Below, one piece after another: positions 57,413 to 64,000 of a stretch of DNA of 64,000 bases. The stretch's first letter is position 1; every line of letters starts with the position of its first letter. Position numbers and translations under genes: made by a program. Origin of the DNA: Candidatus Saccharimonadota bacterium (GTDB lineage Bacteria > Patescibacteriota > Saccharimonadia > Saccharimonadales > Saccharimonadaceae); the NCBI GenBank assembly GCA_002726935.1, contig PBTC01000026.1, positions 1 to 64,000 of the forward strand, in the 5' to 3' direction. Under the pieces are notes generated by a model, which saw only the letters and a list, made by a program, of their open reading frames with translations, did no database searches and was not told the DNA's origin.

Positions 57413-57910
57413 TTAGAACTTCAACTCATAGCGCACCGATGCAAACTGAGATTCTTTGCCAATATCGTTGATTTCGAATCTGAGATTTTCGGAGTATTCA
57501 ACGGTAAAACGACGCTTCCTGATATTGAGTTGCGCCTTCATGTCCAAATCCTTGAAGTCATAATTCAAATTCAAGGAATCTCGAAGCCGTATCAATGGGT
57601 GCTTTCCGGAGAGCTTCTTGCTGTCTCTAGCTTGCAGTGAGAGTCTCACCTGGCTTTCACCCAAAAGTGGCATGGACGACTCCAAAGTTCGGTCTGATAG
57701 CACGACCGAATTCGCGATCAGTTCTGGCACCAATGTTTGCGCGAGATCTTTTTTTCGTATTGATAAGGCTGATTTAAAAGTCCCAGTACTGGAGATCAAA
57801 TTGACCTCGTTTTGATAAAGTTCGGCCTCTTGAGCACCAACACCAAAGGGAGATACGAGCGCAAAGCAGAGCAGGGTTCTTGGCGCTATTGATTTTGCGA
57901 GGACCTTCAT
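57413..57910 (-). CDS. Small exported beta-rich protein, possible outer-membrane protein
   Basis: Signal peptide (LLCFALVSPFGVGAQ), alternating pattern and terminal Phe (FASVRYELKF). Confidence 0.5.
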   Translation of the reverse strand: MKVLAKSIAPRTLLCFALVSPFGVGAQEAELYQNEVNLISSTGTFKSALSIRKKDLAQTLVPELIANSVVLSDRTLESSMPLLGESQVRLSLQARDSKKLSGKHPLIRLRDSLNLNYDFKDLDMKAQLNIRKRRFTVEYSENLRFEINDIGKESQFASVRYELKF

Positions 57911-57975
57911 AGTAAATCCTTCTTTGTGGAATTAAATTAATAATACCACAAACAAAATACAAAAGCAATATAACC

Positions 57976-58596
57976 TTACCCTTGAGGAGGCTTCACAGCC
58001 GTTGCATTTTTCATCCCCGTAGGGACACCTATGGGAGCCAAAGCCGGGAAGACGTCGCCTTTTAGTGAGCCATCATCCTTCATTTTGGTGAGTACGCGCC
58101 TGAAATTCCCAAGACCTGATGGGTCTTCTTTAAGCAAAGTGAGGTCATCGAACAAAAAGGATTCTCGATTCAGCCTGTATACGAGCACCATGTCGCTTGC
58201 CGGGGGCCGGACGTAGATGGATTCCTTGTCGCTATCCAAAACGTATGTTTTTTCTTTGTAGTCAACAAGAAGAACCACATGATTTGTTTTATCGTCTTTT
58301 CGGCGAACAGCGGCCAGCTTCATCTTCGATTCTGGGTACCCGCGACCAACCAGATCAAACATCTTTCCAATGGCCAAATCCTCATCGTCACCGGAGCCTT
58401 TCTCGCGGACCTCCTTGGGTGTGGCCCAATATTGCTCGACACCATAATTGACCGTGTCCGTTACACGCGCAAAAGAGTTCCAGTCGCGATTGATAGCACT
58501 GAACTCATTGAGCATGGGATCGCCCGGGGCCATAAAATTTGCAAACAATGCTGCCACGCCACTTAGAATTTTTGACCCTGTTGCGATCGCTTCCAT
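57976..58596 (-). CDS. LapG/BTLCP-like transglutaminase-fold protein with catalytic Cys replaced
   Basis: QYWATPKEVREKGSGDDEDLAIGKMF...NHVVLLVDYKEKTYVLDS; expected GDCED reads GDDED. Confidence 0.6.
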   Translation of the reverse strand: MEAIATGSKILSGVAALFANFMAPGDPMLNEFSAINRDWNSFARVTDTVNYGVEQYWATPKEVREKGSGDDEDLAIGKMFDLVGRGYPESKMKLAAVRRKDDKTNHVVLLVDYKEKTYVLDSDKESIYVRPPASDMVLVYRLNRESFLFDDLTLLKEDPSGLGNFRRVLTKMKDDGSLKGDVFPALAPIGVPTGMKNATAVKPPQG

Positions 58597-58617
58597 GTTT
58601 CTTCCTGAACCTAAGGA

Positions 58618-59952
58618 TTAACCGTTGCGCAAGTTCGTTGCTGTTTGCAGCAAGGCATCTTGTGTTTTAATACTTTGGCTGTTGGCCTGGTAACTACGTT
58701 GGAACGTAATCAGTTTCACCAACTCCTCGGTCAAATCAACGTTGGACTCCTCAAGCGAGCCTTGAATGATGTTGGCAAATGCGGAGTCTTCCGATAGTGA
58801 GGTCAGTTCGGCGCCAGCCTCTGGGGTGGCTTGCCATTTATTTTCACCGACCTGTACGAGACCATCAGGATTTCGGAATCTAAACAAGCTTACGACACCG
58901 GCGTCTTTTGTCTCACCATTGGAGTAATTCAGTACGACTCGTCCGCTTTCTTCGATTTTAAAACCGGTGAAGTTTGCTGCTTCGTAGCCATCCTGCGCAA
59001 TGTCCTGAACAACAAAACCGGCGCCGAACTGTGTGCTTCCTCGCATATCGATAGCAACTCGACCTGTCTCGGAGAAGCGGCCATTTGCAGCAGTCCAGTT
59101 GGCCAGATCGACTTCGAAAAGTGCTGTGTTTGGCGAGGCTGCCGTGGAATCCACCAAGGCCCCAACCGGAGTGAAGTTCAAACTCTGAGTGTCTGCAAAA
59201 GATGCGGGATCGATAACCTGACCAGTTTGAGGATTCTTCATTGCCAGATTCACGGGGATGCCATCTAGTTGTGCTCTGACCTGCCACTGATTACCTACAT
59301 CTACCGCATCGGCGGGGTTACCATCCACTCGCGTCCAGTAGAGATTCAGGTTGTGCTTTCTGCCCAGCTCATCGTACAAAACCACCGTGCTTGAGCTGTT
59401 ATAAGTGGTGGAGTCCAGAGGGTCAAAATTGCTGTTCACCGCGGGCTTGTCTCGCGCGTCCAGGTTAAAACGGATAGCCGCCTCACTTGAAGCTGAGGGA
59501 GGCAAACCGGCGTCAGAGATCACCATGTCTTCCGCGGTGTTGATCGGATTGCCGGTGTTGGGGTCCAGCGGGAACATCTGAAGGCGATCACCAGAGCTAT
59601 TTTCGACGAAACCATTGGGGTCGAGCCCAAACATTCCTGCGCGCGTGTAATGAAACGCGCCTTGAGTGGTTCGCACTTTGAAGAAACCATCGCCCGAAAT
59701 GGCAAGGTCTAGCGGATTGCCCGTAGGTACAACCGAGCCTTGGGTGAACTGCTGGTCGACGTCCATGATGGTCGTGCCCTTGCCGATGTTTTTTGTGCTG
59801 CCACCAAAGTAAAGGCTGTTGTACACATCTCCAAACTGTGCTCGAGAGGACTTAAAGCCCACTGCGTTGCTGTTTGCGATGTTATTGCTGGTCACTTCAA
59901 TGGCCTTTTGATCGGCGCGTAGGCCTGAAAGACCCTGGGTAAATGCACTCAT
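58618..59952 (-). CDS. flgE: Flagellar hook protein FlgE
   Basis: MSAFTQGLSGLRADQKAIEVTSNNIANSNAVGFKSSRAQFGDVY; LAISGDGFFKV; C-terminal ESNVDLTEELVKLITFQRSYQANSQSIKTQDALLQT. Confidence 0.95.
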   Translation of the reverse strand: MSAFTQGLSGLRADQKAIEVTSNNIANSNAVGFKSSRAQFGDVYNSLYFGGSTKNIGKGTTIMDVDQQFTQGSVVPTGNPLDLAISGDGFFKVRTTQGAFHYTRAGMFGLDPNGFVENSSGDRLQMFPLDPNTGNPINTAEDMVISDAGLPPSASSEAAIRFNLDARDKPAVNSNFDPLDSTTYNSSSTVVLYDELGRKHNLNLYWTRVDGNPADAVDVGNQWQVRAQLDGIPVNLAMKNPQTGQVIDPASFADTQSLNFTPVGALVDSTAASPNTALFEVDLANWTAANGRFSETGRVAIDMRGSTQFGAGFVVQDIAQDGYEAANFTGFKIEESGRVVLNYSNGETKDAGVVSLFRFRNPDGLVQVGENKWQATPEAGAELTSLSEDSAFANIIQGSLEESNVDLTEELVKLITFQRSYQANSQSIKTQDALLQTATNLRNG

Positions 59953-60100
59953 TTGTCGTCCCTTACCTGTCGGCATATAGATTTCTAACAAGTATAGGGT
60001 AAGGAAAAATAATATAAAAAGGTAGGAATTTCTTTAATTTCTCCTCTTTTTTTTAAACCGTCTGATAACCTTAAATCATAGGGATTCGCGGCATTTTTGC

Positions 60101-60604
60101 TTGCTGTGTACGTTAAAGAAAAATTGCATTTGTTGGAGATTCATTTTGAAGCTAGAAGGTCAAACCTGGCTCGACTACATCAGTGAGAACCACGGTGAAG
60201 AATCGCTCTCTCGCGTTGAACTCATGTTCCGGGCTATCGTTGTAGAGGATATTGATCTGCTTCTGGAGCACAGCGTGGCTCACGACCATGCACTCGATTA
60301 TCTCATCAAGGATGCTTCGGGGAATAAATACCCAGCTCAGACGATATGGCAGAACATTGCAATTTGCATGCTAGAGCCGCCTGGTCTTGAAGGACCCTCT
60401 CGCGAAAGGGTTGCAGCCTTGTTCGCTATCGACAGCTTTTACGGGCAGATATTTGAGAACTTTTATTGCGCAATCAGCAGCGAAGAGGTTATCGCAGCCT
60501 GCAAGAAGTTCCTGATGAACCCGGAAATTAAGGCGACCTACAAAATCAAGATGCCAGCGGACTGGAGCGATCGGTTCAGCGACCTTAATGAAGGGGGCGA
60601 ATAA
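60101..60604 (+). CDS. Hypothetical protein
   Basis: ORF; real start may be TTG 60146 (LKLEGQTW). First of a tightly packed run ending in topoisomerase. Confidence 0.45.
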   Translation: MLCTLKKNCICWRFILKLEGQTWLDYISENHGEESLSRVELMFRAIVVEDIDLLLEHSVAHDHALDYLIKDASGNKYPAQTIWQNIAICMLEPPGLEGPSRERVAALFAIDSFYGQIFENFYCAISSEEVIAACKKFLMNPEIKATYKIKMPADWSDRFSDLNEGGE

Positions 60605-61241
60605 ATTGCTCGACTCCCCCAGTTTTAACCTTAACAACCTTCAAATCACCCCTGAAATTGACATCTCTCAAGTCTACCTGAGAGACGATTTATCCTGCCC
60701 GGGTTTCTTTTCGGTATGGGATCTACCTGCTTTCGTAAAGGTAAGCGATCGCATCGTTTCAATGGTCTTTAGACGAACTCCAGATCTTGTTTGGCGAGTG
60801 GTAAAAAACGACGGCTCCAAAGAGCTCGGGAATGCATTCTGCAACGCCTCAGCAGTTCTTTCCAAGATCTCCGGTGAGGCCTATGCAGTCTCATCATGTA
60901 GAAAATTTGCCGAAATCGTCGATCGCAGGATCAAGTCTTTCGCTATAGAGTACGGCATGCGCGAGGAGGCCCTCGTCCAATCCTTCCATGGCTCATTGGA
61001 TCTCTTTAACCCTCCCTCGTATCTGGTAGGCCAGGAAATGACTTTGGGATTTTATGAGCATAAAGAATCGGACGCCGTGTTGGTCTCGACCGGGCTGAGC
61101 TCAATCGAGGGTTCGCCACTGGTCTCGATAGAATCTTTTCAAGCCGGCGAGATTCAGGAGATAGGGCAAGAGTCGATGCTCAGAATGAAGGAACACTACG
61201 CGCGTCCTCTTAAAGAGGTCTACTCAACCGTGTTGGTTTGA
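60588..61241 (+). CDS. Hypothetical protein (217 aa)
   Basis: Overlaps neighbours on both sides, consistent with an operon. Confidence 0.5.
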   Translation: MKGANKLLDSPSFNLNNLQITPEIDISQVYLRDDLSCPGFFSVWDLPAFVKVSDRIVSMVFRRTPDLVWRVVKNDGSKELGNAFCNASAVLSKISGEAYAVSSCRKFAEIVDRRIKSFAIEYGMREEALVQSFHGSLDLFNPPSYLVGQEMTLGFYEHKESDAVLVSTGLSSIEGSPLVSIESFQAGEIQEIGQESMLRMKEHYARPLKEVYSTVLV

Positions 61242-61930
61242 GCCGCATGTCGATGTTCGAAATGATCACACACCTGTGTAAAGAGGTCTCCCGAGAGCTC
61301 GGTGATGCTTCGCTGTCCTTTGAGTTGGCCGGCGAAAATAAGCCATGGGAGGACCTGCGGTATGGGAGCTTCAAGTTTACCCCGGCCCGATGGTCAAAGC
61401 GTATGGGGGACACCCCGTCCTTTGGTTGTTATGCATACACCGACCTGGGCAGTGCGCTTTTCGACCTAAAGAGAGGAAAGATCTCAAGGTGGGTCAATAA
61501 CGTCAGCAACGCTGTTAGTGCCTATCTGCACATCCAGAAATCTCCCCAATGGAACCCAGATCGTTTGGGAAAAATTGTACCGATGGTCGCCTCTGCGGGA
61601 ATTCTTGATGCGGCCATGCATTGTTCCGTGTTCTGTCAGTCTAACTTTGACCTGACGTTGGAAGCGCTTGAAACCGGCATCTTCTTTTCATTTAAGTTGC
61701 AGCCTGGCTCGAAGTATTCCGAAGATATACAAGGCATGTACTTGCCAAAAAGTGGAGTTGGCTCCTACCAAAAGTGGTGGACCACTGAGCCATCTGTTGT
61801 TCTGTTTGATGCCGGTCAGAGAACCGACGTGATCTCACACGCAAGGTTGGCACAGGATGCCCCCGCCGAAAGTACCGGTGAGGAGAGGGCCGCAACAGAC
61901 CTCCTTATTAAAACAGCATGGGGATTCTAA
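61238..61930 (+). CDS. Hypothetical protein (~230 aa)
   Basis: Operon context; ATG 61247 also possible. Confidence 0.5.
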   Translation: MSRMSMFEMITHLCKEVSRELGDASLSFELAGENKPWEDLRYGSFKFTPARWSKRMGDTPSFGCYAYTDLGSALFDLKRGKISRWVNNVSNAVSAYLHIQKSPQWNPDRLGKIVPMVASAGILDAAMHCSVFCQSNFDLTLEALETGIFFSFKLQPGSKYSEDIQGMYLPKSGVGSYQKWWTTEPSVVLFDAGQRTDVISHARLAQDAPAESTGEERAATDLLIKTAWGF

Positions 61931-61931
61931 T

Positions 61932-63275
61932 ATGCAAGGCTACGACCTCTTCATCGCAGAAAAACCGTCACTTGGAAAAGAAATCGCCTCGCAGCTTGGC
62001 AAGATTACAGAGACTCGTCGAGACTACCTAGTCATTGATGGCGGACGGGCGGTGGTTAGCTGGGGCTTTGGCCATGTCTACGGGTTAGCCATGCCCGAAG
62101 CATATGTCCAGGACGGCAATACAAGAACTTTTGACAGCCTCCCAGTTCTGCCTCAAAAATGGCTTCGCGTCTGTACCGCTAAGGAGCAGGCCAGCACGTT
62201 GAATCGTTTGATCAAAAAGGCTGGCTCAGTGATCAATGCGGGCGACCCAGATCGTGAGGGTCAACTGATTATCGATGTGATTATTGAGGAATCCGGAGAG
62301 AATCCATATAGTCCCAAATTTAAGCGAATTTGGCTGCTTGCATTGAACGAACCAGGCATTAAAAAAGCCTTGGCCAATTTAAGACCCAATAGCGAGTACG
62401 CGAACTACAAGAACGAATCGTATGCGCGACAAAGAGCAGACTGGCTTTTGGGTTTAAACGGATCGATGGTGTATTCACTGGTAACCAGTCGATCATGCTC
62501 TATTGGTCGGGTGAGAACGCCAACGTTGGCGATGGTGGTAAACCGGGACAGAGAGATTGCGAACTTTAAGCCCCACGACTATTTTGTCCCATGGGTCGTA
62601 TTGAAGGGCAAAAAGTTTACTTATGCTGGAGCGAAGCGCGAATTCGATGTGTACGACCAAGAAGGAAGGATCATCGATCCAAACTTTGGTACGAAGGTTC
62701 GCGAGTATGTTGAAAAGACCCCCTGGGTGATTACGCAATGCGAATCTGAGCAAGTGAAGGAAGCTCCTCCTTTGCCGCATTCACTCGATTCCATCCAGCA
62801 GCATATGAACAAGACCTTGGGCTTCGGAATTAAGAAGACGCTGGATATCTGTCAAGCACTTTATGAAAAACACAAGATTACGAGTTACCCCCGAACCGAT
62901 TGCAGATATTTGCCTGAATCGTATTTCGACGATCGAAAAGAAGTTCTTCGGTCGATCTACGGGATCTACAAAGATGAGATATCCAAGTGCTCTGCCACAA
63001 TCAAATCTAAGGCTTTCAATGACAAGCATGTGGGCGCTCACCATGGGATTATACCGACAGGGAAGACACCAGACCTTGCCTCATTGTCCGCAGACGAGAA
63101 AGCCGTTTTTGATGTTATTTGTCGATTCTATATCGCGCAGTTCTATCCAGACTCAATTAGTCTGAAGGATCATGTGACCGTCACTTTTGGTGGGGTGTTT
63201 GACTTCACTGCTTTTGAAAGCACGATTTTAGATCCGCAATGGAAGGCTCTCATGGGAAAATCCGAAGAAGAGTAA
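61932..63275 (+). CDS. topB: Type IA DNA topoisomerase III-like, short form (447 aa)
   Basis: LFIAEKPSLGKEIA, Toprim NAGDPDREGQLI, catalytic region KITSYPRTDCRYLP. Confidence 0.85.
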   Translation: MQGYDLFIAEKPSLGKEIASQLGKITETRRDYLVIDGGRAVVSWGFGHVYGLAMPEAYVQDGNTRTFDSLPVLPQKWLRVCTAKEQASTLNRLIKKAGSVINAGDPDREGQLIIDVIIEESGENPYSPKFKRIWLLALNEPGIKKALANLRPNSEYANYKNESYARQRADWLLGLNGSMVYSLVTSRSCSIGRVRTPTLAMVVNRDREIANFKPHDYFVPWVVLKGKKFTYAGAKREFDVYDQEGRIIDPNFGTKVREYVEKTPWVITQCESEQVKEAPPLPHSLDSIQQHMNKTLGFGIKKTLDICQALYEKHKITSYPRTDCRYLPESYFDDRKEVLRSIYGIYKDEISKCSATIKSKAFNDKHVGAHHGIIPTGKTPDLASLSADEKAVFDVICRFYIAQFYPDSISLKDHVTVTFGGVFDFTAFESTILDPQWKALMGKSEEE

Positions 63276-63295
63276 TAACTCGTTTGGGTTTTTAA

Positions 63296-64000
63296 ATGAA
63301 ATATTCGCCGCTGGCTAAGCACAATGAGGAGATGTCTCGATTCGAGAGGCAGAAGGGCGTCGTGATCGATGCGCTACAGATTTCTTCACGCAGATTATGC
63401 GAGGACTTTGTAGCGTTGGCTCGCACAGATATGGGGGTTATTCCCTGGTCAGACTCCGATCTTGCATTTACACCATTTAATCCTCTGACTGGCGAGTTTT
63501 ACAAGGGCGTTCACGCTCTGTCTATTGCATCTTCGGTGCTTAGAGCAGGCAACTTCGTAGAAAACGAGAGAGCCAAGGCATCTCCTATGTTCTTATTCGT
63601 CAAGGATGTCAATGCCCTAGGTGATATGGTTTCTCCGGTGACTACGTCCGGCGGGGATCCCGTGTCATCTCTGATCGTGCAAGCCGACCTTTCTCGAATC
63701 GAACGATCGGAAGAAGAGCTTTCTGATCTTTTGTCACGTATTAAGCCTGAAGTCCTGCTGCAGGTAGATAGCGTTGCTGGGCAAAGCTTTGATTATGTTC
63801 GTGGGCGCATCGATCTGATTGAGACCCTAGATTCCTTGGTTGAGGCCTCTGAGGCTCTTGGAATAAGGACGTTTTTCCTCTCGCAAAAGGATATGCCTTG
63901 TGGCTTTTATCCCGCAAACAATTCCCTCGTTCTGGACTATCACGGGTTCGAGTCGTGGCAAAAGAAGGATCAGCTTCAGGCCATCTGCGACTATTCCATG
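63296..64000 (+). CDS. ArdC-like protein, N-terminal part (runs off window)
   Basis: Open from ATG 63296 to 64000 with no stop; IPWSDSDLAFTPFNPLTGEFYKGVHALSIA resembles the ArdC N-terminal 'PFNxxTGxxYxGxN' segment. Confidence 0.45.
   Translation, partial: MKYSPLAKHNEEMSRFERQKGVVIDALQISSRRLCEDFVALARTDMGVIPWSDSDLAFTPFNPLTGEFYKGVHALSIASSVLRAGNFVENERAKASPMFLFVKDVNALGDMVSPVTTSGGDPVSSLIVQADLSRIERSEEELSDLLSRIKPEVLLQVDSVAGQSFDYVRGRIDLIETLDSLVEASEALGIRTFFLSQKDMPCGFYPANNSLVLDYHGFESWQKKDQLQAICDYSM

Noticed and set aside
57332-57640. ORF 57332-57640 (+)
   Set aside because: Overlaps the better supported signal-peptide protein on the minus strand and spans a palindromic repeat; no motif.

Overview
This 64 kb window looks like part of a large conjugative element (plasmid or ICE, probably proteobacterial). 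Reading left to right: (1) 0-6.5 kb, the end of an MPF_I / Dot-Icm-like type IV secretion operon (DotG/IcmE C-terminus, DotF-like, IcmC/DotE-like, IcmD/DotP-like, DotN/IcmJ-like, DotL/IcmO coupling protein, M15-type peptidase). (2) 6.6-17.8 kb, a DNA-processing block: YqaJ-like exonuclease, an unassigned 510-aa protein, a 1902-aa Strawberry-notch-like helicase and an SNF2 helicase. (3) 18-29 kb, a type IVB thin-pilus operon (PilL/TcpQ-, PilN-, PilO-, PilP-, PilQ- and PilR-like, two near-identical PilS-like pilins, a PilT/DotB-like ATPase, PilV-like). (4) 29-37.3 kb, surface cargo: glycine-rich adhesin, 2OG-Fe(II) oxygenase/DUF6817-like fusion, lipoprotein, GlyGly-CTERM subtilase. (5) 38-40.4 kb, two adjacent class I ribonucleotide reductase beta subunits, the first with the carboxylate metal ligands lost. 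(6) ~40.45-54.4 kb, a Tn7-like TnsA-TnsB-TnsC-TniQ transposon whose left-end repeats start about 12 bp after the nrdB stop; its cargo is a BglII-like restriction-modification module and a TIR-like three-gene candidate defence operon. (7) 54.4-57.4 kb, extra transposon-end-like repeats, an orphan HipA, an unknown ORF, and a GAATATATTCGNCCC repeat seen three times. (8) 57.4-64 kb, a small beta-rich exported protein, a LapG-like transglutaminase fold with Asp in place of the catalytic Cys, a lone flagellar hook gene flgE, unknown genes, a short topoisomerase III and the start of an ArdC-like gene. The leads I rate highest are the intact/degenerate NrdB pair, the Tn7-like island with its end architecture, the nuclease/helicase block, and the FlgE plus pseudo-LapG cluster. 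All family calls come from reading motifs; no database search was run.
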